Origin: Chromatiales bacterium
Lineage (GTDB): Bacteria > Pseudomonadota > Gammaproteobacteria > Xanthomonadales > SZUA-36
Assembly: GCA_024640025.1 (NCBI GenBank)
Contig: JAHEFT010000010.1
Coordinates: 10,177 to 42,500, forward strand
Direction: 5' to 3'
Length of the DNA stretch: 32,324 nucleotides
A program made the position numbers and the translations under genes. The notes beneath the pieces are model-generated. The model saw only the letters and a program-made list of their open reading frames with translations, did no database searches and was not told the origin of the DNA. This document shows positions 18,809 through 26,996 of this stretch, piece after piece. Numbering within the stretch: the first letter of the stretch is position 1; each line of letters begins with the position of its first letter.

Positions 18809-19339
18809 ATGAAAAACGCATGGAAACTGGCCCTTGCAGTACTAATTGCACTAACCCTGGCAGCATGTCAGACGGCTCCAAAAGCCAAGCCTGCTACCCC
18901 TGAGACGGCGCCTGAACCACCAAAAACCGACGTGGATACTTCGGCTGCCCCCAATCCGCATGATTATGCCGATGCACGTAATTTCGATAATCCGGAGAGC
19001 TTGCTTTCAAAGCGCGTGATCTATTTCGATTTTGACAAATCAACCGTGCGTCCTGAATACCGCGGAATCGTTTCTGCACACGCTGCTTATGCCAAGGCTC
19101 ATGGCAGCGCCCGCGTTACGCTTGAAGGTCATGCTGACGAACGCGGCACACGTGAATACAACCTGGGTCTCGGCGAACGCCGCGGCAACGCCGTTGATGC
19201 ATTGATGGCGGCACAGGGCGCGAGCAGCAACCAGTTGACAGTTGTCAGTTATGGTGAAGAACGTCCGGTCTGCCGTGTGAGTGACGAAGAGTGCTGGTCA
19301 CTGAATCGTCGCGTGGAGATCGTCTACACGGCTAAATGA
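18809..19339 (+). CDS. pal: Peptidoglycan-associated lipoprotein Pal
   Basis: Pal is the outer-membrane lipoprotein that holds peptidoglycan and is pulled by TolA/TolB during constriction. The 176-aa product has a lipobox LAAC with Cys20, a proline/alanine-rich linker (about 21-65) and an OmpA-like domain: VIYFDFDKSTVRPEYRGIV, VTLEGHADERGTREYNLGLGERR and LNRRVEIVY. The residues binding diaminopimelate in OmpA domains (Asp/Arg in HADERGT...LGERR) are present. GGAG lies before the ATG. The 66-nt gap after tolB is the longest inside tolQRAB-pal-cpoB and could hold a secondary promoter. Confidence 0.97.
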   Translation: MKNAWKLALAVLIALTLAACQTAPKAKPATPETAPEPPKTDVDTSAAPNPHDYADARNFDNPESLLSKRVIYFDFDKSTVRPEYRGIVSAHAAYAKAHGSARVTLEGHADERGTREYNLGLGERRGNAVDALMAAQGASSNQLTVVSYGEERPVCRVSDEECWSLNRRVEIVYTAK

Positions 19340-20163
19340 TCATGATTGGAGTTATTCGTTACAAAGCCATGGTGGCCAGCTTCGTGCTGGCCACTGTCGT
19401 ATCCACTTCGGCCTCAAGCCCGGCCATGGCCCAGGCAACGGACTCCAGCGCCATGGCGAACCTGGTCATCCAGGTCCAGGAATTGCAGGACGAAGTCCGC
19501 ATGCTGCGCGGCAGGCTGGAAGAGCAAAGCACGGAACTGGAAAATCTCAAGCGCCGGCAGCGCGACCAGTACCTCGACCTGGACCAGCGCCTGTCTGATA
19601 CGCGCAACGCACAACCCATGGTCGGAGCCGGTCAGGCAGTCACAGCGCAGCAGGGACCCGTGCTTTCACCGGCCCAGGATGAACCCGAAGTGCGCGGGGC
19701 AATGGAATCACAGTCCGAAGTAACGCCAATCGAACAGCCCGTGGCGCAAAGCCAGTCAGCACCGATGTCGGCAGCGGATGAGAAAGCTGCCTACGACCAG
19801 GCTTTCCAGGCCCTCAAGGAACTTCGCTACGCCGATGCAGCGGAGGATTTCCAGTCATTTCTCGACCAGTATCCCAATAGCGAGTACGCAGACAATGCGC
19901 AGTACTGGTTGGGTGAATCCTATTACGTTACCCGCAATTACGATATCGCGCTGACCTCTTTCGAGACCCTGATCAGCCAGTTCCCGGAAAGCCCGAAAGC
20001 GCCCGATGCTCTGCTCAAGATCGGTTACACCTATTATGAGTTGGAACAGTGGGACAGCGCCCGCTCAGCCCTGACCCAGGTGCAGGAACAATACCCCGGT
20101 ACCACGTTGTCCCGCCTGGCGGAAAATCGCCTGCGCAGCATGCGTATGGAAGGCCACTATTGA
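19336..20163 (+). CDS. cpoB: Cell division coordinator CpoB (YbgF), TPR protein
   Basis: CpoB is periplasmic and coordinates Tol-Pal with PBP1b-driven septal synthesis. The 275-aa protein has a Sec signal (ending near SSPAMAQ), an N-terminal coiled coil (about 40-90, LVIQVQELQDEVRMLRGRLEEQ) that mediates trimerisation in the family, a low-complexity linker, and a C-terminal TPR array: AYDQAFQALKELRYADAAEDFQSFL, YWLGESYYVTRNYDIALTSFETLI and KIGYTYYELEQWDSARSALTQV. The ATG overlaps the pal stop; an internal ATG at 19369 would also leave a signal peptide. REP-like DNA follows the stop. Confidence 0.93.
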   Translation: MIMIGVIRYKAMVASFVLATVVSTSASSPAMAQATDSSAMANLVIQVQELQDEVRMLRGRLEEQSTELENLKRRQRDQYLDLDQRLSDTRNAQPMVGAGQAVTAQQGPVLSPAQDEPEVRGAMESQSEVTPIEQPVAQSQSAPMSAADEKAAYDQAFQALKELRYADAAEDFQSFLDQYPNSEYADNAQYWLGESYYVTRNYDIALTSFETLISQFPESPKAPDALLKIGYTYYELEQWDSARSALTQVQEQYPGTTLSRLAENRLRSMRMEGHY

Positions 20164-20185
20164 AGCAAGTCGTGGCCAGGCTTCC

Positions 20186-20207
20186 GTAGGAGCGGCTTCA
20201 GTCGCGA
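20186..20207 (+). repeat. REP-like element
   Basis: GTAGGAGCGGCTTCAGTCGCGA lies in the cpoB-queE gap and matches the elements at 1, 2649 and 2881. It could stabilise the upstream tol mRNA or act as an attenuating hairpin before queE. Confidence 0.6.
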
Positions 20208-20220
20208 TCAGGATTCCTGA

Positions 20221-20895
20221 ATGGAACCAGCATCCAAAATGGCTGAATCCCGCGAGGGCATGCTGAAAATCACGGAGATTTTCCATTCTCTCCAGGGTGA
20301 AGCGCTCCAGGCAGGCCTTCCCACCGTATTTGTACGACTCACGGGATGCCCGCTGCGCTGCACCTATTGCGACAGCGAATACGCCTTCCACGGCGGTGTG
20401 TGGATGCACTTTGACGATATCCTGGCCGAGATCCGGCGCCATGAAACCCCTTACGTTTGTATCACGGGTGGTGAGCCTTTGGCACAGAAACGTTGTTCCG
20501 AACTACTGGCGCTGTTATGTGACGAAGGTTTCCGGGTTTCGCTGGAAACCAGCGGCGCGGCAGACATCGGCCTGGCCGATCAGCGGGTGAGCCGGGTCAT
20601 GGACCTGAAAACGCCGGATTCGGGAGAGGAAGACAAAAACCTTTGGGCTAATCTCGAAAAATTGACGCCGAACGACCAGGTCAAGTTCGTGATCTGTTCC
20701 CGTGCGGATTACGAGTGGGCAAAAAAGCAGTTGCGCCAGCGCAGTCTGGATTCTTATTGTGATGTCCTGTTCTCGCCCGCCTGGGAATTGGTGGAAGCGA
20801 GGAAGCTGGCGGAATGGATACTGCAAGACCGCTTACCGGTAAGATTCCAGCTTCAGCTTCACAAGTTGTTGTGGGGCGACACGCCCGGTAAATAA
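20221..20895 (+). CDS. queE: 7-carboxy-7-deazaguanine synthase QueE
   Basis: QueE is the radical-SAM enzyme that contracts 6-carboxytetrahydropterin to 7-carboxy-7-deazaguanine on the way to preQ0/queuosine. The 224-aa protein carries the cluster motif CPLRCTYC (CX3CX2C), the SAM-binding [10 protein letters not shown] and the conserved N-terminal segment [27 protein letters not shown]. Start at 20221 is used since AGGA lies 7 nt upstream; MLKITEIF at 20260 is the usual family beginning and a possible alternative. Two bases separate the stop from an in-frame TTG, and queC follows at once. Cytoplasmic. Confidence 0.96.
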   Translation: MEPASKMAESREGMLKITEIFHSLQGEALQAGLPTVFVRLTGCPLRCTYCDSEYAFHGGVWMHFDDILAEIRRHETPYVCITGGEPLAQKRCSELLALLCDEGFRVSLETSGAADIGLADQRVSRVMDLKTPDSGEEDKNLWANLEKLTPNDQVKFVICSRADYEWAKKQLRQRSLDSYCDVLFSPAWELVEARKLAEWILQDRLPVRFQLQLHKLLWGDTPGK

Positions 20896-20909
20896 ATTTG
20901 GAATTCACG

Positions 20910-21581
20910 ATGGTTGAAAAAAAGAGAGCCGTGGTGCTGGTCTCCGGAGGCCTCGATTCGGTGACCGCCCTGGCCATCGCACAAGGGCAGGATTTCGATT
21001 GTTACGCGCTATCGGTAGACTACGGACAGCGCCACCGTTCGGAGCTGGATGCCGCAAGGCGAGTGACAGATGCAGCCAGGGTGCCACTGAAGGTTCTCCC
21101 GCTCGATCTGCGTGGAATCGGAGGTTCTGCCCTGACCGATGACATTGAGGTCCCTGAGACTGAAACGAGCGGCATCCCGGTCACCTATGTGCCTGCACGC
21201 AACACCATCATGTTGTCCCTGGCGCTGGCCTATGCCGAGGTGCTTGGCGCAGATGATATCTTCATCGGCGTCAACGCGGTCGATTATTCCGGTTACCCGG
21301 ACTGCCGGCCCGAATTCATCGCTGCCTACCAGCAGATGGCCCGCCTGGCGACAAAAGCCGGTGCAGAAGGCCGGGAGATGACCATCCACACGCCGCTGAT
21401 CGACCTGGCCAAGGCCGGAATCATCAAAAAAGGCATCGAGCTGGGCGTGGACTACGCCCTGACGGTTTCCTGTTACCAGGCGGACGAGCAGGGAAAAGCC
21501 TGCGGTGTCTGTGATTCCTGCCGGATACGCAGAGAGGGTTTCAGGGCAGCGCAGGTTCCCGATCCAACCCGATATCGTTAA
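20910..21581 (+). CDS. queC: 7-cyano-7-deazaguanine (preQ0) synthase QueC
   Basis: QueC converts 7-carboxy-7-deazaguanine to preQ0 with ATP and ammonia. The 223-aa protein shows the PP-loop [13 protein letters not shown], the Tyr/Arg strand [13 protein letters not shown], and a C-terminal zinc site with Cys in [21 protein letters not shown]. The ATG at 20910, with GGA upstream, is preferred over the ORF-track TTG at 20898. Next to queE it makes a two-gene preQ0 unit; queD and the later tgt/queA steps are not in the window. Confidence 0.97.
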   Translation: MVEKKRAVVLVSGGLDSVTALAIAQGQDFDCYALSVDYGQRHRSELDAARRVTDAARVPLKVLPLDLRGIGGSALTDDIEVPETETSGIPVTYVPARNTIMLSLALAYAEVLGADDIFIGVNAVDYSGYPDCRPEFIAAYQQMARLATKAGAEGREMTIHTPLIDLAKAGIIKKGIELGVDYALTVSCYQADEQGKACGVCDSCRIRREGFRAAQVPDPTRYR

Positions 21582-21597
21582 AAAAGACCCGCAAACC

Positions 21598-21626
21598 TTG
21601 AGCCAGCCGGCAAATTCCCCTACAAT
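21598..21626 (+). promoter_or_regulatory. Sigma-70-type promoter of tRNA-Lys
   Basis: TTGAGC (21598-21603), a 17-bp spacer and TACAAT (21621-21626) make a near-consensus promoter with a start expected 8-10 nt before the tRNA. The discriminator is C-rich (TCCGCC), as in stringently controlled stable-RNA promoters. Confidence 0.65.
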
Positions 21627-21641
21627 TCCGCCTCTTCCCGG

Positions 21642-21717
21642 GGGTCGTTAGCTCAGTTGGTAGAGCACTGGACTTTTAATCCATTGGTCGTAGGTTCGAA
21701 TCCTACACGACCCACCA
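21642..21717 (+). tRNA. tRNA-Lys (anticodon TTT)
   Basis: The 76-nt sequence GGGTCGTTAGCTCAGTTGG...CACGACCCACCA folds as a standard cloverleaf: the acceptor GGGTCGT pairs with ACGACCC, the anticodon loop is CTTTTAA (anticodon 21675-21677), the T arm has GGTTCGAATCC, and CCA is encoded. It is nearly identical to E. coli tRNA-Lys. A T-rich stretch follows directly and may terminate transcription. Confidence 0.97.
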
Positions 21718-21741
21718 ATTTTTCCTTTTTTCGAAACCTGT

Positions 21742-21755
21742 GTTTCCGCGGAAAC
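21742..21755. repeat. 14-bp perfect palindrome GTTTCCGCGGAAAC
   Basis: A self-complementary sequence downstream of the tRNA. The T-runs are upstream of it on the plus strand, so it is not a normal terminator for the tRNA. The gap 21718-21980 otherwise contains no gene that I can support. Confidence 0.4.
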
Positions 21756-21798
21756 GTTCCCCGCATTCCGATACGGCAAAGGCGTCGCGTCCCCTTCT

Positions 21799-21828
21799 TT
21801 GTCGGATCCACAAGGTTTCGCTTACACT
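21799..21828 (+). promoter_or_regulatory. Candidate promoter of the amidase gene
   Basis: TTGTCG (21799-21804), an 18-bp spacer and TACACT (21823-21828). It would leave a leader of about 145 nt before the TTG start. The leader matches no riboswitch that I recognise. Confidence 0.35.
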
Positions 21829-21980
21829 TGCAGTCAGCCCGGTAGCCCATCGGAGTACGCAGACCGTCCGAGACTCCCGGCGAGTGGGTAGTCGATGAAA
21901 ATCGGTTCAGTTCGAATGACGCGGATTTGCCGCGCTGCGTCCATGACCCGTACCCGGACCTCAAACACTGGAGAACGAAA

Positions 21981-23513
21981 TTGAATTTCAGACTTCTTAC
22001 CTTCCTGACCATCTGCCTCCTCTGTCAGCCTCTGTACGCGGTGGATTTCGATCCATCGGACAAGTCGATCCTGGAACTCCAGGTCGCGCTCAGTTCGGGA
22101 CAAACCAGTTCCGTTGAACTGGTCGATTTCTACCTGGACCGGATCGCCCGATTCGACCGGAAAGGGCCTTCGCTCAACAGCATGGCGGTGGTCAACCCTG
22201 CCGCCCGCGAAGATGCCGCCGTCCTGGACCGTGAACGAAAGGCGAGCGGGCCTCGAGGTCCGTTGCATGGTATCCCGATCGTGGTCAAGGATAACTACCA
22301 GACCCGGGGTATGCCGACCACCGCAGGCTCGGTCACTCTGGCAGGATTTGCTCCCGATGAAGACGCCGAGATGGTCCGGCGGCTACGGGCGGCCGGCGTG
22401 GTCATTCTCGGCAAGACCAATATGCATGAATTTGCCTATGGCACAGAAACTCTCGGCTCCGCGTTCGGGGCAACCCGCAATCCCTACGACCCGACGCGAA
22501 ATCCCGGCGGTTCCAGCGGGGGCACCGGGGCCGCGGTCGCGGCCAATTTCGCCGTGGCGGGGCTGGGCAGCGACACCTGCGGCTCGATCCGCATTCCCGC
22601 CGCCCACAATTCACTGGTGGGCTTGCGCGGAACGCAAGGAGCCGCCAGCCGTACGGGCATCATTCCGCTGTCGGCAACGCAGGACATCGGCGGGCCGCTG
22701 GCACACAACGTGACGGACCTGGCCCTGCTGCTGGATGTCACCACCGGGTACGACCCGGCTGACCCGCAGACCGCCGCGGTCATCGGGCATTTTAATACCC
22801 CGTTCACCGATTCACTGAATCCCGATGCACTGCGTGGCAAGCGAGTCGGCGTCGTGGGCGAATTACGCCTGGTGGATCAAGAAGATGAAGAAGTCGCCCG
22901 GGTATTCGACGCTGCCATGGAGCAGGTGCGGGCCCTGGGCGCGGATGTCATGGAAGTCAGTCTTGCCAATCTCGACAGCCTGGTCTTCGAGGTCAATTAC
23001 GGCTACTACGTACTGCAACACGACTTTTTCAGAGACATCAATGCCTATCTCGCGGCCCACCAGGATGCCCCGATCGGGAATATCGAGGACATTCTTGCCA
23101 GCGATGCCCTGTCCGCCCAGATCCGTGAGCGCGTACAACAGTCGGTTGACTTCCAGAATGATCCGCCGGAACTCTACCTGAGCGAATTTGCCAAGCGGGA
23201 AAAGCTCAAAGTGGCAATCTATGAACTCATGGCGAGCGCTGGCCTGGATGCTCTGGCCTACCCGACCATGCGAAGAAAGGCGGCTCTCGTCGGCGAAGAA
23301 AACCTTGGAGAGACTTGTCGCCTGGCGTCCAATTCCGGTCTGCCTGCGATCACGGTGCCCGCCGGCGTTACACCCGATGGCCTGCCGGTCGGCCTGGAGC
23401 TGTTGGGTCGCGCCTGGGACGACGCGAGCCTGCTCGGGTTGGCTTATGCATTTGAGCAGGCAACCCACCACCGCAATCTCCCGCCGCTGGTTGGGAATCC
23501 ACGATCTGATTGA
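21981..23513 (+). CDS. Exported amidase of the amidase-signature family
   Basis: The 510-aa protein has a Sec signal peptide (NFRLLTFLTICLLCQPLYA-V), so it is periplasmic. The Ser-cisSer-Lys triad is visible: Lys in HGIPIVVKDNY, the first Ser in the GGSSGGTGAAVAAN signature and the nucleophile Ser in LGSDTCGSIRIPAAHNSLVG. The family hydrolyses amides ranging from peptide amides to aryl amides. I chose the TTG at 21981 because GGAGA precedes it by 6 nt and the signal peptide then starts correctly; the ORF-track start at 21927 adds 18 unlike residues. A small hairpin overlaps the stop. It converges on the SCO-MauG gene. Substrate unknown. Confidence 0.9.
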   Translation: MNFRLLTFLTICLLCQPLYAVDFDPSDKSILELQVALSSGQTSSVELVDFYLDRIARFDRKGPSLNSMAVVNPAAREDAAVLDRERKASGPRGPLHGIPIVVKDNYQTRGMPTTAGSVTLAGFAPDEDAEMVRRLRAAGVVILGKTNMHEFAYGTETLGSAFGATRNPYDPTRNPGGSSGGTGAAVAANFAVAGLGSDTCGSIRIPAAHNSLVGLRGTQGAASRTGIIPLSATQDIGGPLAHNVTDLALLLDVTTGYDPADPQTAAVIGHFNTPFTDSLNPDALRGKRVGVVGELRLVDQEDEEVARVFDAAMEQVRALGADVMEVSLANLDSLVFEVNYGYYVLQHDFFRDINAYLAAHQDAPIGNIEDILASDALSAQIRERVQQSVDFQNDPPELYLSEFAKREKLKVAIYELMASAGLDALAYPTMRRKAALVGEENLGETCRLASNSGLPAITVPAGVTPDGLPVGLELLGRAWDDASLLGLAYAFEQATHHRNLPPLVGNPRSD

Positions 23514-23520
23514 GATCAGA
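23505..23520 (+). terminator. Possible weak terminator hairpin of the amidase gene
   Basis: TCTGAT-TGAG-ATCAGA is a perfect 6-bp stem with a 4-nt loop, lying across the stop codon. There is no following T-run, so intrinsic termination is doubtful. Confidence 0.3.
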
Positions 23521-23558
23521 AAGAGTGACAGGGCGCAGGCATTGATTGATGGCGCCAG

Positions 23559-25469
23559 TTAATCTGACCCCGTGTTACCTACGGGTACTGCGAAGGCATC
23601 CGCGACCAGCAAATCCACGTTGTCTCCGGTCAGCGCAATCAGGAACGCCAGCAAGGCACGGGTTTCATCATCAGACAGGCTCAGGGGCCGAATCAAGGGG
23701 TCCAGCTGTTCATTGCGTATGCCGCCCAGGTTATAAAAATTGATGACCTCTTCCAGGCTGGAAAGTGAGCCGTTGTGCATATAGGGTGCGGTCAGGGCGA
23801 TATTTCTTAATGAAGGAGTACGGTACTTCCATCGATCATCAGGGTCCTGCGTGATTTCATATTGCCCAAGATCATTGGGCGGAGGCTCGGATGCATCTGC
23901 CACGATGTTACCGCGAACCACCACGTGTTCGCCCGGAGCAATCTGAATTCGGGTTTCTGCCGGTGATTTCGACATCGATTGTTGGTAACCCAACCCGGTG
24001 TTATGCAACTGGTTGTCAGTGAACAATGCAAATTCTTCGGTCACATGGTGACAGGCTGAACAGTTGGCTTTGCCGTTGAATAATTTAAAACCATTTTTTT
24101 GTTCTTCTGACAGCGCCTCTTCTTCATCACCGTAGTACCAGCGATCGAACGGGCTGTTGGCAGACACCAACATGCGCTCGTAGCTGGCGATCGCCATACC
24201 GACGGTTTCCATCGTGTTCGGCCGGCCCTCGAAAACCCGTTCAAACTGTTCCCGGTATCCGGGAATGGCGCTGATCTTGTCGATCACATACCCGACTGAC
24301 GGATTGCCCATTTCATTGTGGGCCAGCAAAGGCCCCCAGATTTGTTGCTCCAGGGTACTCTCACGGCCATCGAGAAAAAGGCGTTCAAGATATGCCACGT
24401 TATAAATGGTGGGTGAGTTGCGTCGCACCGTTTGGCCCTCGATTCCCACAGCGGTAGCAAGCTCATTGCTGGAAAAGCCCTGTTCCGGGACATGGCACAT
24501 TGCGCAGGAGAATGTATTATTCAGAGAGAGCCGCCGGTCAAAAAATAATTGTTTTCCCAACTGGATTTTGGCGGAAGTTATCGGGTTATCGACTGGAATT
24601 GGGATGGCGGGAAGACCAAGCGGAGGCATGGACAGGTACATCTGCAGGTCTGCTGATGTTCCCCGCCTGCTTTCCAGGCTTTGTGCCCTGGTTTGATAGC
24701 TCGCACTCTCGTACCCTACCTTCACGTCCCCTGCGCCCTGCAAAACGGTGCCACCTGCGGCTTCCATTTGCAGGGTGCGAATGTCATTCAACATGGTGTC
24801 AGCATGCAGGTAGGAGGCGCTGAAAATATTTCGGATGCGTAAATTCTTGTCGATCAGGAACACTCGCAGTACGTGGGATATGTTGCCCGCAGCACCATCC
24901 CCGGCATCCGGGTCTCTGACAATCGACTGGCCATAGGACTCGAGAACGGGTTCCAAAGCTTGTGGACCACTGGTTGTAAGGAAGCGCCAGTCAAACCCCT
25001 CGGCAATATAGGGACGCCCATAGCGTTTCATTACCTCAGGCGTGTCCTGGACAGGGTCGAAGCTCAGGCTGATAAAGCGGATTCCTTGGGCCCCTCCAGG
25101 CTCTTGCAGCAACTGGTTCTGCAAACGTTCCAGCACGTGGGTGGCCAGGGGGCAGCCATTCGCATCAGAACAACTGCTGTAAATAAAACTCAAGACAATG
25201 ACATTGTCCCCCATCAGCTGATGCAGGCTGGTGGGTTCGCCGTTGCTGTCCAGTACCTGGCCATCCCCGGCCATACCCATTGGAGGGAGCCGGTAACTGC
25301 CTGCTTCTGGGGGATTGAATTCCAGTTCACTCCAGCCCGGCGCAAGTACCTGGGGCTCGTTCTTTTCAGCCTGCCCCGGTACCGTTTCGGCCTGAATGCA
25401 CAGCAACAGAACCAAACAGACAGGCCAGATGCCCGTCTGTTTGAGGTGCAGTGTCCAGCCTGAAACCAT
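23559..25469 (-). CDS. SCO1/SenC copper chaperone fused to a MauG/di-haem cytochrome c peroxidase
   Basis: This 636-aa exported protein joins two maturation domains. After a hydrophobic leader (about 12-27, TGIWPVCLVLLLCIQA) comes a SCO1/SenC thioredoxin-fold domain (about 60-235) with VIVLSFIYSSC...CPLATHV (Cys100/Cys106) and the late His199 in NISHVLRVFLID. A linker leads to a MauG/CcpA-type domain (about 275-630) with two haem-attachment sites, CAMCH (322-326) and CSACH (470-474). The SCO cysteines are spaced CX5C instead of the usual CX3C. The ATG at 25469 shares one base with the mtoX stop (TGATG). SCO1/SenC and mauG are the known companions of mtoX, so it probably matures the copper site of MtoX. 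The last codons (TGSD, stop) come from a short recurring motif. Confidence 0.9.
   Translation of the reverse strand: MVSGWTLHLKQTGIWPVCLVLLLCIQAETVPGQAEKNEPQVLAPGWSELEFNPPEAGSYRLPPMGMAGDGQVLDSNGEPTSLHQLMGDNVIVLSFIYSSCSDANGCPLATHVLERLQNQLLQEPGGAQGIRFISLSFDPVQDTPEVMKRYGRPYIAEGFDWRFLTTSGPQALEPVLESYGQSIVRDPDAGDGAAGNISHVLRVFLIDKNLRIRNIFSASYLHADTMLNDIRTLQMEAAGGTVLQGAGDVKVGYESASYQTRAQSLESRRGTSADLQMYLSMPPLGLPAIPIPVDNPITSAKIQLGKQLFFDRRLSLNNTFSCAMCHVPEQGFSSNELATAVGIEGQTVRRNSPTIYNVAYLERLFLDGRESTLEQQIWGPLLAHNEMGNPSVGYVIDKISAIPGYREQFERVFEGRPNTMETVGMAIASYERMLVSANSPFDRWYYGDEEEALSEEQKNGFKLFNGKANCSACHHVTEEFALFTDNQLHNTGLGYQQSMSKSPAETRIQIAPGEHVVVRGNIVADASEPPPNDLGQYEITQDPDDRWKYRTPSLRNIALTAPYMHNGSLSSLEEVINFYNLGGIRNEQLDPLIRPLSLSDDETRALLAFLIALTGDNVDLLVADAFAVPVGNTGSD
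23563..23573 (-). repeat. Recurring 11-bp motif TCTGACCCCGT, copy 1
   Basis: The motif is identical to the one at 32260-32270. On the minus strand it supplies the last coding bases ACGGGGTCAGA of the SCO-MauG gene. Motifs of this kind recur in gammaproteobacterial intergenic DNA and may mark the ends of old mobile elements; that link is recollection only. Confidence 0.45.
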
Positions 25470-26872
25470 CAATTACTGCCGGTGAGGGATCCGGCTGCCA
25501 GTTCACGGTGAGCTACTTGCGGGTTGGACAGACCATACAATGAATAGGCACCAAATCGCATCTGGTGCGGAAGCCCCAGGTTTTCAGCAACGAAGTCTAT
25601 GGAAAATTCATGGTTCAGCTTTTTGCCATCCCATGTGTACGCCTTGAAGTACTGCAGATCCTCACCTTCCGGTGCCTCGATCTTGTCCCAGTTGGCGAGC
25701 AGAGAAGACGTGAAATAGAGTCGCTTGCCATCCCAGCTTTGCGAAGTCATGTTGACCTGGGCGCCGATTTTTGTTTCCTGAACCTGCACCGGCGCGAATG
25801 GATCGGAGATGTCAAACAGTCGGGCCTTGCCATCGTTCCAGGTATCGATCCACAGCAGGGAATCGTCGGCCGAGATGGAGATATCCACCGGTAAAGGAAT
25901 TTGGGCTGCGTCACCTATATCCGCAACAGCCCTGGCCTGCCATTCACCTGCTGAATCTTCATAGATGAGCCAGACTTTGGAGGTCAGGGCAGTGGTAGTG
26001 AAGCAGTAATTGTTATGCGGACCCCAGGCACAGCGGATTTCCAGAGGAGCCCCTGGTACATCAAGAACTTTTTTGGGCTGGCGTGAATGCAGGTCCCATA
26101 CCACGACGGTGTTTCCGAAACGTTTCATGGCCTCGGCATCACCCATCAGCTTGCCCAGGTTCATCATGTAATTATTCCAGCCGGTAAACGACGAGGTTAT
26201 CATCACGTTGCGCCGGGGCAGGGCGCGAATATCGTAACCGTAACCGTCAGCGAAATTGCCTGATTTGGTGGCGCCACCCAGGTCTTCATCAGTGGGCATC
26301 CAATGTGTCGACACGTAGTCGCCGGCGTTGCTGTATTCGACCAGCGCCGTGCGGCCGCCGTGATCCTTGTCATTGGAAAGACCTGTCACCATCATGCGGC
26401 CCGGCAAGGCGTAAGTGGTATGCGGGCCAACGACACCGCCGCTGGTCTTGACGAAGTTGTCGATCGTCTTGTGCAGCGTTGGTTTGGCAGGGTCTGTATG
26501 GACGTCAAAAATAAAAATCTTGCTGGTGTCGAGTCCGCCGGCCCACAGGTAGTGCCGGTCATCGGTAAAACCTGAATGATGGGCTTCGTTGCGTCCGCCG
26601 ACTGATAAGGTGTTGACTACTTTTCCGTAGCTGGATGAGGCCGGATTCACATCGACCGTGACCAGTTTATCCTGCTCATCCCCCACGCCCTCGGCGCCCA
26701 GGGTCCAGACATAAACGAAGTCTTCCTGGCCGACGATTTTGGCCATGTAGGGTGACATGCATGTTTCATCTGCAAGCAAGGATGACGCAAAGGTGACGGC
26801 TGAAGAGAGAACCAGGCTGGTCCAGAAACGAATCCCTTTACTGAATAGCGATCTTGATTTGAAACCTGACAT
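25469..26872 (-). CDS. mtoX: Methanethiol oxidase (SBP56/selenium-binding-protein family), exported
   Basis: MtoX oxidises methanethiol with oxygen to formaldehyde, sulfide and hydrogen peroxide, and the family needs copper. The 467-aa protein has a Sec signal (about 1-34, to SSLLA) and then the SBP56 beta-propeller: KLVTVDVNPASSSYGKVV, NEAHHSGFTDDRHYLWAGGLDTSKIFIFDVHTDP, GPHTTYALPGRMMVTGLS, GYGYDIRALPRRNVMITSS, PLEIRCAWGP and DGKRLYFTSSLLANWD. Candidate copper ligands are His98-His99, His151 and His436 (LGLPHQMRFG). The selenium-binding Cys of human SELENBP1 aligns with Gly83. GGAG lies upstream of the ATG. It is co-transcribed with the SCO-MauG gene. Its upstream region contains a duplicated DNA segment. 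The identity rests on recalled family blocks; a database search was not possible. Confidence 0.9.
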   Translation of the reverse strand: MSGFKSRSLFSKGIRFWTSLVLSSAVTFASSLLADETCMSPYMAKIVGQEDFVYVWTLGAEGVGDEQDKLVTVDVNPASSSYGKVVNTLSVGGRNEAHHSGFTDDRHYLWAGGLDTSKIFIFDVHTDPAKPTLHKTIDNFVKTSGGVVGPHTTYALPGRMMVTGLSNDKDHGGRTALVEYSNAGDYVSTHWMPTDEDLGGATKSGNFADGYGYDIRALPRRNVMITSSFTGWNNYMMNLGKLMGDAEAMKRFGNTVVVWDLHSRQPKKVLDVPGAPLEIRCAWGPHNNYCFTTTALTSKVWLIYEDSAGEWQARAVADIGDAAQIPLPVDISISADDSLLWIDTWNDGKARLFDISDPFAPVQVQETKIGAQVNMTSQSWDGKRLYFTSSLLANWDKIEAPEGEDLQYFKAYTWDGKKLNHEFSIDFVAENLGLPHQMRFGAYSLYGLSNPQVAHRELAAGSLTGSN

Positions 26873-26996
26873 GGGTTGCTCTCCTTTTGGTTTGATATGG
26901 GCGCTGATTGTTTTTATTGCGACAGTTCAATAGTAATCATAGGCGAAAATCCCAGGATTGCAGTCATTCTGGTAGTGGTTGGGTTTATTGTAAAAT

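Noticed and set aside
20850-20910. preQ1/preQ0 riboswitch before queC
   Set aside because: The gap after queE is only 14 nt and no aptamer-like stem is present.
21835-21980. Riboswitch in the amidase leader
   Set aside because: Only short weak hairpins are seen and no known aptamer consensus is recognised.
21657-22012. Short ORFs overlapping tRNA-Lys and the following gap
   Set aside because: They translate the tRNA itself and non-coding leader DNA; no family resemblance.
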